The translations under genes and the position numbers were made by a program. From Mesorhizobium sp. B2-7-2 (GTDB lineage Bacteria; Pseudomonadota; Alphaproteobacteria; Rhizobiales; Rhizobiaceae), in assembly GCF_006440775.1 (NCBI RefSeq), contig NZ_VFTZ01000010.1, positions 124,001 through 188,000 on the forward strand: DNA of 64,000 bases, in the 5' to 3' direction. The notes beneath the pieces were generated by a model. That model saw only the letters and a program-made list of their open reading frames with translations, searched no databases and was not told the origin of the DNA. Below are positions 8,194-18,020 of the stretch, in pieces. Every line of letters starts with the position of its first letter. Positions within the stretch are counted from its first letter, which is position 1.

Positions 8194-8997
8194 TCAACCC
8201 GCCGAAGCGTCCAGCGGTGGACGCAACCGTCTGCCGCGCCGCCGCACGTTGCGACGCACGATTTCGGCGATCAGGTCAGGAGCTTCCTCGACCAGCATGT
8301 GACCTGCGTCAAGGACATGATGCAGATGGAAATGCGACGGCAGCGCCTCGGCCTGCTCGACCGGCAGCAGCGGATCCTCCGCTCCCCAAACGACCATGAC
8401 CGGCATGTCAAGCGTATCCAACTGCGCGCGGGGGATGATCCCTTGCCGGTCATCTCTCGTCATCGCGGCCGCCATATCGATCAGGGTCTGCAACTGGCCC
8501 GGTCGGGTGCGCATCCGGCAGAGTGCATCCACCACGTGATCAGGCGGCACGCTTCGCGGACCCGACATGGCGGCAAGGCTGGCGCGGACCTGTTTCCTCC
8601 CGGCAGCGGCGGCGTAGCGGCGCAGCAAGTCTGCGTTGATTTCCGGGCCAAAACCGCCGGGCGCCAACAGCGTAAGCGAGGCCACCCTGTCGGGGTCGGC
8701 AAGCGCCATCGATGTGGCGATCGCGCCGCCCATGGAGTGACCGACGAGATGGACCTTGCCCAACCGGCGAGCGGCCAGATCGGCGAGGATGGCTCGCGCG
8801 GCCGGCTTGGCGCCGCCCAGGCCTTCGCTTTCCAGGGACTGTCCATGGCCCGGCAGATCGTAGGCCAACACTCTCGCCTCCGCCGCCAGCGAGGCCGCGA
8901 CGTCACGCCAGATATCACCACTGGCTCCGAACCCGTGCAGAAGGACGATTGTCCTCGGACCGGCGCCGCTTTCGACGGCATAAGGGAATGGACGCAT
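8194..8997 (-). CDS. Alpha/beta-fold hydrolase
   Basis: The start at 8997 (MRPFPY) gives a 267-residue protein; an upstream in-frame ATG at 9117 adds 40 residues unlike the family. Visible elements are the oxyanion HGFGASGDIW, the nucleophile elbow GHSMGG, the acid in WGAEDPLLP and the catalytic His in DAGHMLVEEAP. It is a complete Ser-Asp-His hydrolase of the haloperoxidase/esterase type (the family also includes the hydrolase-like domain of acetoin cleaving complexes). The substrate is unknown. It is separated by about 75 bp of sequence without recognisable features from its upstream neighbour on the same strand (7444-8061). Confidence 0.85.
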   Translation of the reverse strand: MRPFPYAVESGAGPRTIVLLHGFGASGDIWRDVAASLAAEARVLAYDLPGHGQSLESEGLGGAKPAARAILADLAARRLGKVHLVGHSMGGAIATSMALADPDRVASLTLLAPGGFGPEINADLLRRYAAAAGRKQVRASLAAMSGPRSVPPDHVVDALCRMRTRPGQLQTLIDMAAAMTRDDRQGIIPRAQLDTLDMPVMVVWGAEDPLLPVEQAEALPSHFHLHHVLDAGHMLVEEAPDLIAEIVRRNVRRRGRRLRPPLDASAG

Positions 8998-9201
8998 GAA
9001 AAAATGGGGCGGTGAACAAGGCAGGGGCTTCAAATTGTGGCTGAATTGCTCCCGAACCGGATTGATGGCCAGTAAAATTTTCGCGACCGAGCGCCCCGTC
9101 AGGCGCTCGATACGCAAGAATGTCCTAATATATGGCGGATCACAGCGTCATACTTTGGTGCTCCGGCATTCGTGTGGCCCAAATGAGTGTGGAGAGTTGG
9201 A

Positions 9202-10989
9202 TTAGCTCGGGTTGCCGATCCCGGCGGCCCGCAAGGATTGAACCAGCCGATCGGTGAGATCCGCTGGGTATTTGCGATCGACGAATGTCGCGCGCGGGTC
9301 GGCGGCGAACTTCGGGAATTGTGCGGTGAGCTCGTTGGCAAGCTCGCCCGCCAGCTTGTCGCGTCCCGAAATCCTGGCGCCGATCAGGCGCGCGGCCAGG
9401 TAATGCGACTTTGATGCCGTCGTGCGCAGCGATTCGCTGGCGATGGCCGCCCTTTTCATATCGCCCTGCATGAAGGCTCCGACGAAAAGGCCATAATCCC
9501 ACCAGGTCGGATGGCCGCTGAAGGCTTCGACCGCGTGGCGCAGGATCGGCGTTCCCTCATCATATTTGCCGGCGAAGATCAGCCCGTAGCCATAGGCGGC
9601 GGCCATGCCGAGGTCGTACGGGTTGAGCTCGTAGGCCTTTCGCATCAATCGGGTCGCTTCGTCCGTGTTGCCGAGACGCGAGTTGAGGTAGCCAAAGGCG
9701 CGATGCGCGTGCGGGCTCATCGGTCCCATCTGGACGGCGCGGTGGGCAAGCGACATGGCCTTTTCGAGCGTCGCTTCCGGTGGATAGGCATAGTGCGCGG
9801 TGACGGCTTCCACATGAAGCGCGGCCAGCTCCGCGTAGACAAGCGACGATTTGGTGCCTTCGCCGACCAGCTTCTCCAGGCAGCGATACGCAATTTCGTG
9901 CGTCTGGGCGCTCATGTCGAGATAATAGCGGTCGTCGAGCACCAGGCACCCGATCTGGCTGGTCCGGATGTCGCTCTGGTCGATGTAGCTGTAGATCGCG
10001 CCCGAAGCGGGAACGGTCGAGGTGAGAAGGCTGGCGACGTTGCCTTCCACCGCGCCAGGGGCGCTCTCGGCTGATGTAAGGTTGCGCGACAGGAGCACCC
10101 GCCCGGTCCCGACGCTCTGCAACTCCACCGTGACGTCGCCGGCAGCGGGCCCGGGAACAATTTCGAAAACGAAACTGATCGGATCGGCGGACCGATCACG
10201 CGTCGAATCCGCATCGCGCCCGATGAAATCGATGGTGTCGAAACCCGCAAGCCCGGCGCGCAGCGACGACGCGACGCGAGCCGCCTCCGCTCCGTCGGCT
10301 TTAACTGCGATGTAGATCAGCGGCAGGGAGTCGAATCCGGACTGGGCGGTGCCGGCCAGGCGCGCCGTCTCGACTGTCGCTGCAGTGTCGCCGCCGTTGA
10401 GGAAGGCATTGCCTTGACGCACGATGAGCACGCCGAGCATGACAATGACCAGAGCCATGGCAGCCCAGAAGAACCGCAATTGCCGCGTGAGCGACTGGGC
10501 GGGTGCTGCCGGTGCCATCAACGCTACAGGTTCGCCCGGGGCAGAGGTGTCGAGATGTTCGGTTGCGGCCGGAGTGGCTGCGGCCGAAGCGTCGGGCCGC
10601 TGCGCGATGGTCTTGGAGGCGGACCTGGCGTCGCCAGGCAGGCGGATCGCGTTCGGCTCGTAGGACGGGACATAACCGCCGCGCGGGATCGCGATGCGCA
10701 CCGGCTCGGCGACACCTTCATTGGCGAAATACTGCTCCAGGAGCTCGCGCAGACGACCGGCCTGAACCCTGACCACGGCATCGGTGGAGGCGTCGAAATC
10801 GCCGTCCTTGCCGAAGACGTCCATGGCGATGGAAACGCCTTTCAGCCTGTCCGCCTCGCCGGCCTGCTCGCGTTCAACCAGATAGCGTAATAGCCTGCGG
10901 GCACGCTCGGATCGTCCGAACGTTTCGCTGGCAAGCAGTCGCTCCAATGTCTCGCGCACTGCGGGGGCGGCAGGCGGGGCATGCTCCAA
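9202..10989 (-). CDS. Membrane-anchored TPR protein with N-terminal DNA-binding-like domain (often called adenylate-cyclase-like in rhizobia)
   Basis: A TTG at 10989 with AAGGA upstream is the likely start (595 residues); an ATG at 11055 is in frame but has no ribosome-binding site. The first 120 residues contain FGRSERARRLLRYLVEREQ and STDAVVRVQAGRLRELLEQYF. This compact helical domain is found at the head of many rhizobial TPR regulators, and its RGGYVPSYE ending resembles the wing of OmpR-type domains. One membrane helix (FFWAAMALVIVMLGVLIVR) follows, then a TolB-like alpha/beta region, then TPR units up to the C-terminus (AHRAFGYLNSRLGNTDEATR, for example). The architecture suggests a ToxR-like membrane regulator. 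Target genes are unknown. Confidence 0.7.
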   Translation of the reverse strand: MEHAPPAAPAVRETLERLLASETFGRSERARRLLRYLVEREQAGEADRLKGVSIAMDVFGKDGDFDASTDAVVRVQAGRLRELLEQYFANEGVAEPVRIAIPRGGYVPSYEPNAIRLPGDARSASKTIAQRPDASAAATPAATEHLDTSAPGEPVALMAPAAPAQSLTRQLRFFWAAMALVIVMLGVLIVRQGNAFLNGGDTAATVETARLAGTAQSGFDSLPLIYIAVKADGAEAARVASSLRAGLAGFDTIDFIGRDADSTRDRSADPISFVFEIVPGPAAGDVTVELQSVGTGRVLLSRNLTSAESAPGAVEGNVASLLTSTVPASGAIYSYIDQSDIRTSQIGCLVLDDRYYLDMSAQTHEIAYRCLEKLVGEGTKSSLVYAELAALHVEAVTAHYAYPPEATLEKAMSLAHRAVQMGPMSPHAHRAFGYLNSRLGNTDEATRLMRKAYELNPYDLGMAAAYGYGLIFAGKYDEGTPILRHAVEAFSGHPTWWDYGLFVGAFMQGDMKRAAIASESLRTTASKSHYLAARLIGARISGRDKLAGELANELTAQFPKFAADPRATFVDRKYPADLTDRLVQSLRAAGIGNPS

Positions 10990-11190
10990 GTGTCGATCCT
11001 TTCGAAGTCGGCACAGGTTAGGGAGCGATAATATAGTGCTCGCGCCGGCGCACAAGGATGCTTCTATTATGTGATCGCGTAAGCCACCGGAAATTCCTCA
11101 GGCGGTTAACGAATGGCATGTTCGCATCCGCTTCTGAAGCGTGGCGCAAGGTGGAATGCGCCAGCTCCATCGCTGAATCAGATCATCCGG

Positions 11191-13108
<1,918 letters not shown>

Positions 13109-13173
13109 CTACCAAAAATTCGTTCGCTTGATGTGACTTTGCCAAAGTCTGGCCAAGGAGCATGCGCCTTGAG

Positions 13174-13219
13174 CGGCGGTTTCGACCGCCGGGCGCTCCT
13201 TCAGCGAACCCGGCGATCG
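13174..13219 (-). promoter_or_regulatory. Candidate leuA attenuator: alternative stems after the leader ORF
   Basis: On the minus strand, CGATCGCCGGG (13219-13209, the end of the leader ORF) can pair over 11 positions with CCCGGCGGTCG (13193-13183). The latter can instead form a local hairpin, CGGCGGT/ACCGCCG with a CGAA loop (13191-13174), extended by GGAGC/GCTCC arms to 13157. This is the usual 2:3 versus 3:4 logic of attenuators. A T-run directly after the 3:4 hairpin is missing, so termination there is not proven. Confidence 0.45.
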
Positions 13220-13320
13220 CCGATAAGGCCGAGAAGAAGCAGGGTCGAGGCGAGCGCGCGCGCGGTCTCGCCGGCAAAGCCGGTGCGAGAGGAGGCGACG
13301 GAGCGAACGCGCGTGATCAT
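13201..13320 (-). CDS. Leu-rich leader peptide upstream of leuA (candidate)
   Basis: A 39-codon ORF (ATG at 13320, TGA at 13201-13203) ends with a Leu cluster, ALASTLLLLGLIGDRRVR, in which six of ten consecutive residues from position 23 are Leu and four are adjacent. It lies 152 bp upstream of leuA in the same direction. A CTTGCC-N16-TGTAAG promoter (13357-13330) would start transcription about 3 nt before its ATG, a nearly leaderless transcript as for the trpL leader in this window. Slow translation of the Leu codons at low leucyl-tRNA would let the 2:3 stem form. Leader peptides of leuA are known in proteobacteria; this specific assignment is my inference. Confidence 0.6.
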   Translation of the reverse strand: MITRVRSVASSRTGFAGETARALASTLLLLGLIGDRRVR

Positions 13321-13503
13321 GTCGGCTCTCTTACAGGAGCGGCCCGGCAGAGGCAAGCGGGACGCATGGATGAATGGCCTTGCCTAATATCGCCGCCGGC
13401 GCGGACAGCCTTCCCCGCGCCTCGCAAATGCGCCAGACTTGGTTTCGAAGACTTGGTTTCGAAGGCTTGGCTACCGAGCGAAGCTCCGGGGAGGGGTTCG
13501 TCC

Positions 13504-14670
13504 ATGAATTTCGTGTTCTTCTCGCCGCATTTCCCGGCCAACGGCACCGATTTTTGCGACCGGCTTAAAAAGGCCGGCGCCACTGTGCTCGGCATCGGCG
13601 ATGCGCCTTACGAGACTTTGAACGCGAAGCTGAAGGCGGCGCTTTCGGAATATTACCGCATCGCCGACATGGAAGATTACGACGTCGTCTTCCGGGCGAT
13701 GGGGCACTTCATCCACAAATGGGGCCGCATCGATCGCTTCGAGTCGCTCAACGAGCATTGGCTCGAACTTGAAGCCAATATCCGCACTGATTTCAACATC
13801 TTCGGCACCAAGCTCGACTTCGTGAAGAATTTGAAGCGGAAAAGCCGTATGCGCGCTTTCTTCCGCAAGAGCGGCGTGGAGACCATCCCGCAGCGCAAAT
13901 GCTCCGACCGCGCCGGCGCCATGACCTTCATCCGCCGCGTTGGCTTTCCGGTGGTGGTCAAGCCGGATTCCGGCTCCGGCGCCTCGAACACCTTCAAGAT
14001 CTCCAACGCCAAGGAGCTCGACCAGTTCTTCAAGGACAAGCCGGAGGGTGTGACCTTCGTCATGGAGCAGTTCATAGAAGGGCTGGTGGTGACCTTCGAC
14101 GGCCTGGTCAACCGCGACGGCGAAGTGGTGCTGACGGCGAGCCACCGTTACGATCAGAGCATCATGGAGGCGGTCAACCGCGACCACCATATGAGCTACA
14201 CCTGCTTTCCCGAGATCAGCCCGGAAGTCGAGGAGGCGGGCCGCAAGATCCTCAAGGCGTTCGACGTGCGCGAGCGCTTCTTCCATATCGAGCTGTTCGA
14301 AACCAGCGACAAGCGCGTTATCGCGCTCGAGGTCAATATGCGCCCTCCCGGCGCCTGGATGACCGACGCCATCAACTACACCTTCGATATCGACGTCTAT
14401 GCCGCCTGGGCCGACATGGTGGTCAAGGACGCGGCCGGCGGTCCTTACAAGGGCAAGTATTTCACCGCCTATGCCAGCCGCAAACGCCACATCGACTATT
14501 TGCACAGCCATGCGGACGTGCTAGCCGCCCACGGCGACAAGATCGTCCATCATCAGGCTATCGAAGAGGTCTTCAGCCGCGCCATGGGCAATTACGCCTA
14601 CCAGATGCGTTCGAAGGATCCGAAGGCGGTGCGCCAGGCGGTCGACTACATCCACGCGGAAAAGGCCTGA
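13504..14670 (+). CDS. ATP-grasp family ligase (carboxylate-amine type), specific reaction unknown
   Basis: The start at 13504 follows GGGGAGGGG; the frame is open further upstream but without coherent protein. The 388-residue product has an N-terminal pre-ATP-grasp region (MNFVFFSPHFPANGTDFCDR). The ATP-grasp domain follows: FPVVVKPDSGSGASNTFKI is the ATP-binding Lys and glycine loop, FVMEQFIEGLVVTFDGLVN is the second Lys/Glu segment, and FFHIELFET with VIALEVNMRPPGAW carries the metal-binding Glu and Asn. These enzymes activate a carboxylate as acyl-phosphate and join it to an amine or thiol. The esterase gene begins 4 bp downstream, so the two are probably one operon with linked substrates. 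Confidence 0.8.
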   Translation: MNFVFFSPHFPANGTDFCDRLKKAGATVLGIGDAPYETLNAKLKAALSEYYRIADMEDYDVVFRAMGHFIHKWGRIDRFESLNEHWLELEANIRTDFNIFGTKLDFVKNLKRKSRMRAFFRKSGVETIPQRKCSDRAGAMTFIRRVGFPVVVKPDSGSGASNTFKISNAKELDQFFKDKPEGVTFVMEQFIEGLVVTFDGLVNRDGEVVLTASHRYDQSIMEAVNRDHHMSYTCFPEISPEVEEAGRKILKAFDVRERFFHIELFETSDKRVIALEVNMRPPGAWMTDAINYTFDIDVYAAWADMVVKDAAGGPYKGKYFTAYASRKRHIDYLHSHADVLAAHGDKIVHHQAIEEVFSRAMGNYAYQMRSKDPKAVRQAVDYIHAEKA

Positions 14671-14674
14671 GCCG

Positions 14675-15451
14675 ATGGACGTCTCCTATCACAAGGACCA
14701 TGCCCGCAATCTCGGCCGAGACATGGAATACAAGCGCTATGGCCATGCCGGGCGTCCGGTACTGGTGTTCCCGACCTCGCAAGGGCGGTTCTACCAGTTC
14801 GAGGATTCGGGCGGCGTCGGCGCGCTTGCCGACTTCATCGACACCGGCCGCATCCAGCTCTTTACGCTCGACGGCATCGACTCGGAATCCTTCTTCGACA
14901 AGCATGCCGACCCGGCGCAGCGCATCGCCCGCCACGAAGCCTATTTCCGCTATGTGCGCGAAGAATCGCTGCCGGAATTGCAGGCGGTTGCCGCCAAGTC
15001 CAACGGTGGCCGCGTTTTGAAGCCGCTGTTTTGCGGCTGCTCGATGGGCGGCTACCACTCATCCAATTTCGTGTTCCGCTTCCCGGAGCTGGCGAGCGGC
15101 GTGATCTCGCTGTCCGGCGTCTATTCGGCCCGCGATTTCTTCGGCCGGGTACTTGAAGGCAACATCTATTTCAACTCGCCGCTCGATTATCTGCCCGGCA
15201 TCGTCGACCAGAAGCTGCTCGGGCGGCTCAGGGCGCTCAGGCTGATCTTCTGCTGCGGCCAGGGCGCCTGGGAAGAGCGCATGCTGGTCGAGACGCGCGA
15301 GCTGGAGCAGGTGCTGCGCGACAAATCGATTCCGGCCTGGGTCGACTACTGGGGTGGCGACGTCAGCCATGACTGGCCGTGGTGGCACAAGCAGCTCGTC
15401 TATTTCTTCGGCCGCTGGCTGGATGACGATCTGATGCACAGGTTGGACTGA
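14675..15451 (+). CDS. Putative esterase (esterase D/FrsA-like alpha/beta hydrolase) paired with the ATP-grasp ligase
   Basis: A 258-residue protein with the nucleophile elbow CGCSMGGYHS (about residues 113-122). RPVLVFPTSQGRFYQFED near the start probably shapes the oxyanion hole, and the C-terminal VDYWGGDVSHDWPWWHKQL carries likely acid and His residues. The layout is that of the putative esterase (Esterase_D-type) family. No signal peptide is present. Its start lies 4 bp after the ATP-grasp stop, which indicates translational coupling. A ligase-hydrolase pair of this kind could make and unmake an amide or ester, or the esterase could process the ligase substrate. The actual substrate is unknown. 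Confidence 0.75.
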   Translation: MDVSYHKDHARNLGRDMEYKRYGHAGRPVLVFPTSQGRFYQFEDSGGVGALADFIDTGRIQLFTLDGIDSESFFDKHADPAQRIARHEAYFRYVREESLPELQAVAAKSNGGRVLKPLFCGCSMGGYHSSNFVFRFPELASGVISLSGVYSARDFFGRVLEGNIYFNSPLDYLPGIVDQKLLGRLRALRLIFCCGQGAWEERMLVETRELEQVLRDKSIPAWVDYWGGDVSHDWPWWHKQLVYFFGRWLDDDLMHRLD

Positions 15452-15457
15452 GCTGCG

Positions 15458-15697
15458 TTGATAGGTGGGGCCTTCCTGAGCGACTGGGGTCGATCCTTCC
15501 ACTGCCGGGAGAAGATCGCCGACTGGAGCCAGTCGGACAATATCAGCGTGCAGTCCAATCTTCGCATCATTCGCATCGCGGAGCGCGACGGCGTCTACCA
15601 TGCCCGCGTCGCCGTGACCGGCAACGGCTTCAGCGGCGAGGGCGACATGGCCTTCACGCTCAACGGCGACCGGATCGCAAGCCTGATCATCAGCTGA
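15458..15697 (+). pseudogene. NTF2/SnoaL-like fragment lacking its N-terminus
   Basis: A 79-codon ORF with only a TTG start lies in frame with, and directly after, the esterase stop. Its text (HCREKIADWSQSDNIS, then VAVTGNGFSGEGDMAF and LNGDRIASLIIS) matches the last two thirds of small SnoaL/NTF2-like proteins of about 110-130 residues. The first 30-40 residues of that fold are missing. There is no ribosome-binding site of note. It is most likely a remnant left where the esterase gene was joined to other sequence. Confidence 0.55.
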
Positions 15698-15713
15698 AGA
15701 CCGGAGTTTGGGG

Positions 15714-16478
15714 TCAGTAGGTCGCGCGGCCGCCGGAGAGATCGAAAGTTGCGCCGGTGGTGAAAGAGTTCTCGTCCGACAGCATGAAGACGATCATGGC
15801 GGCGGCCTCTTCCACCTCGACGAAACGGCCGCGCGGCACTTTGCCGAGCATATAGGCGACCTGCGCTTCGGTGAGCTGCTCGAGAATTCTGGTACGGGCG
15901 GGCGAGGGGGTCAGCGCGTTGACGGCGATGTCGTGTCCGGCGAGCTCCTTGCCGAGCGACTTGGTCAGCGCCAGCACGCCGGCCTTGGCGGCCGAATAGG
16001 CGGCGGCATTCGGATTGCCTTCCTTGCCGGCCACCGAGGAAATGTTGACGATGCGGCCGTAATTGCGCGCGACCATGTCGGGCACCAGGCGCCGGCAGCA
16101 GTAGAAGACGCCGTTGAGGTCGATATCGACGATCTGACACTAGACGGCGGGGTCGTAGTCCACCACGGCCGCCGCCGGCCCGGCAATGCCGGCATTGTTG
16201 ACCAGGAGATCGACGGGGCCAAGCTTGCGCTCAGTCGCAGCGGCTGCGCGATCGACGGCCTCGATCTGGGACTGGTCGCAGAGGATGGGTTCAACGCGGC
16301 CGAGCGAAGCGAGCTCGGCGATAGCCCTGGTCATTGCGGCCTGGTCGACGTCCCAGATGGCGACGCTAGCGCCCGACGACAATAGGCGCCGGGCGACCGC
16401 AAGGCCGATGCCTTGCGCGCCGCCGGCCACCACGGCGACGCGGCCGGAAAGATCGACGGCGTTCAAACGGCGTCCCAT
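15714..16478 (-). pseudogene. Short-chain dehydrogenase interrupted by one in-frame amber codon
   Basis: Read from the ATG at 16478, the frame encodes an SDR of 254 residues with AGGAQGIG (NAD loop), [20 protein letters not shown] with the catalytic Ser, and YSAAK with Tyr/Lys. It ends LSGGRATY. A single TAG at 16142-16140 interrupts it after YDPAV. The next in-frame text, [20 protein letters not shown], continues the fold in the same frame. In relatives this position is usually Trp, so TGG to TAG is the likely change. The next codon is TGT where CGT would be expected. With the stop, the product would lack the catalytic residues. It could also be a sequencing error. Confidence 0.8.
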
Positions 16479-16521
16479 GAGCACTTCCCGTGGCACCTTG
16501 TTGGCAGGGGCCGCAACGCCC

Positions 16522-16767
16522 TCACTTGTCCGTGCCGAACAACCCTTCGATCTCTTCGCCGCCCATGCTGTCGAAACTTTCGGGGACGGAAAACTGGCCA
16601 GCCATAAAGCCCACACGCCGCATCCGTGCAGCGGTAGGCTGACCGGTAGGCACGACCTTGACCAACGGCTTGCCTGCCCTGGTGATGATAAACGGCTCAC
16701 CTCCGGCTGCTTGGTCTACAAGGCGTGACAGATTGGTCTTCGCATGGTGGATGCTCACGGTCCGCAT
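16522..16767 (-). CDS. Phd/YefM-family antitoxin without adjacent toxin
   Basis: From the ATG at 16767, an 81-residue protein begins MRTVSIHHAKTNLSRLVDQA and continues EPFIITRAGKPLVKVVP, the characteristic N-terminal DNA-binding fold of Phd/YefM antitoxins. The C-terminus (PESFDSMGGEEIEGLFG) resembles toxin-binding tails of antitoxins paired with VapC-type PIN toxins. Normally the toxin follows immediately. Here the next downstream gene, 43 bp on, is the interrupted SDR, and no PIN domain is visible on either strand nearby. The gene therefore looks like an orphan antitoxin that may still repress its own promoter. Confidence 0.8.
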   Translation of the reverse strand: MRTVSIHHAKTNLSRLVDQAAGGEPFIITRAGKPLVKVVPTGQPTAARMRRVGFMAGQFSVPESFDSMGGEEIEGLFGTDK

Positions 16768-16802
16768 TAGGTGCTCCAAACAAACGATAGAGCTGTTCCT
16801 CG

Positions 16803-17114
16803 TCACCCGGCCTTTTCGGGCGCAGGAAGGCCGAAGCCGCCCACGGGATGGGTCTCGATCTGGAACTCGAAGCCGGCGATGAAGGGACGCGCCCTGGCGA
16901 TCGCCGCCTGGACTTCCGGCAGCTGCAGCGATGCCTTATGGCTCGCCTGGTCGGTCCACACTTCGGTGACCCAGATGGCGTCGGCGTCGGCCGGATCGGT
17001 GGCGATGATGTAGCTCAGGCAGCCGGGGAGAGCGCCGGTGCTTTCGCGCAGCACGTCCATGACCGCATCGCGCTGGCCGCGCGCCGCCCGCATCTTGCCG
17101 ATCAGTCCGTACAT
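16803..17114 (-). CDS. Antibiotic biosynthesis monooxygenase (ABM) domain protein
   Basis: A 103-residue single ABM domain: MYGLIGKMRAARGQRDAVMD at the start, then GCLSYIIATDPADADAIWV and a W-T-D-Q-A-S-H-K helix start, as in YgiN-like quinol monooxygenases. These small dimeric proteins oxidise quinols or aromatic polyketides without a cofactor, or act as stress proteins. The gene lies 51 bp downstream of an SDR on the same strand and just upstream of the antitoxin, so it is probably co-transcribed with the SDR. The substrate is not predictable. Confidence 0.85.
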   Translation of the reverse strand: MYGLIGKMRAARGQRDAVMDVLRESTGALPGCLSYIIATDPADADAIWVTEVWTDQASHKASLQLPEVQAAIARARPFIAGFEFQIETHPVGGFGLPAPEKAG

Positions 17115-17165
17115 GCCCTTGATCTCCTCCAGGTTGCGCGCTGCATCGAGTATGCAGTCGACCGC

Positions 17166-17939
17166 TCACGGCATCAACTGGCCACCATTGACCTCGATCA
17201 CCTGGCCGATGATGTAGCCGCTCAACAGATCGGACGACAGGAACAGGTAAGCGCCGACGCAATCCTCCGGCGTTCCGGCGCGCCCTTGAGGAATGGTGGC
17301 GACCATGGCCTTGATCTGCTCGGCGTTCGAATAGCGTTCGTGGAAGGGCGTCAAGATCGTGCCGGGCGCCACGGCGTTGACGCGGATGCCGAAGCCGACC
17401 AGCTCCTTGGCCATGCCGCGCGTCACGTTGGAGACGAAGGCTTTGGACGACCCGTAGAGGCCGGCGCCGCCGCCGGCGCCGTTGCGGGCGGCGATCGAGG
17501 TGGTGTTGATGATGAAGCCGCCCTGGCGCTTCAGCCATGGTATCGCCTTGCGTGAGGCGGTCAGCACCGAGCGCGCATTGAGGTCCATCACGGCGTCGTA
17601 ATGCGTCTCGTCCTGGTCGGCATAGGCGACGCGGCCAAGCATGCCGCCGGCATTGTTGACCAGGCCATCGAGCCGGCCGAAGTGATTTGCGCTCTCTTCG
17701 ACGACACGCTCGACGTCGGCCGGTTTCGAGAAGTCGCCCTGGACCAGAAACACCTCGCCGCCATCGTCGCGGATGGATCCGGCCACGGTTTCGGCGGGAG
17801 CGCGGCTTGCATTGAAATGCAGCGCGACGCGGCATTTCTGCGCCGCGTAAGCACGGGCAAGTGCTGCACCGATCCCGGTCGAAGCGCCGGTGACCAGCAC
17901 CGCCTTGCCGGCAAGATCGGGGATGGCAAGTGTCGTCAT
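17166..17939 (-). CDS. Short-chain dehydrogenase/reductase
   Basis: A 257-residue classical SDR when started at the ATG at 17939 (an ATG at 17963 is also in frame). TGASTGIG is the cofactor loop, LVNNAGG follows, INTTSIAARNG holds the catalytic Ser, and LYGSSKAF the Tyr and Lys. VAPGTILTPFHERYSN and IIGQVIEVNGGQLMP are typical C-terminal motifs. HFNAS after the second strand suggests NADP preference, but this is weak. Substrate unknown. It heads the ABM, antitoxin and broken-SDR group on the minus strand. Confidence 0.85.
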   Translation of the reverse strand: MTTLAIPDLAGKAVLVTGASTGIGAALARAYAAQKCRVALHFNASRAPAETVAGSIRDDGGEVFLVQGDFSKPADVERVVEESANHFGRLDGLVNNAGGMLGRVAYADQDETHYDAVMDLNARSVLTASRKAIPWLKRQGGFIINTTSIAARNGAGGGAGLYGSSKAFVSNVTRGMAKELVGFGIRVNAVAPGTILTPFHERYSNAEQIKAMVATIPQGRAGTPEDCVGAYLFLSSDLLSGYIIGQVIEVNGGQLMP

Positions 17940-18020
17940 GTCGGCTGGCCTCCGGGTTGCCATCCTTCGTAGGCCATTGCCGGCCCGGCCTTCAAGTGTT
18001 GGCGTTCAGTGGGGGCGCAT

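Noticed and set aside
16140..16142. Recoding of TAG (pyrrolysine or programmed readthrough)
   Set aside because: No recoding signal, and the position fits a Trp in relatives; a mutation or sequence error is simpler.
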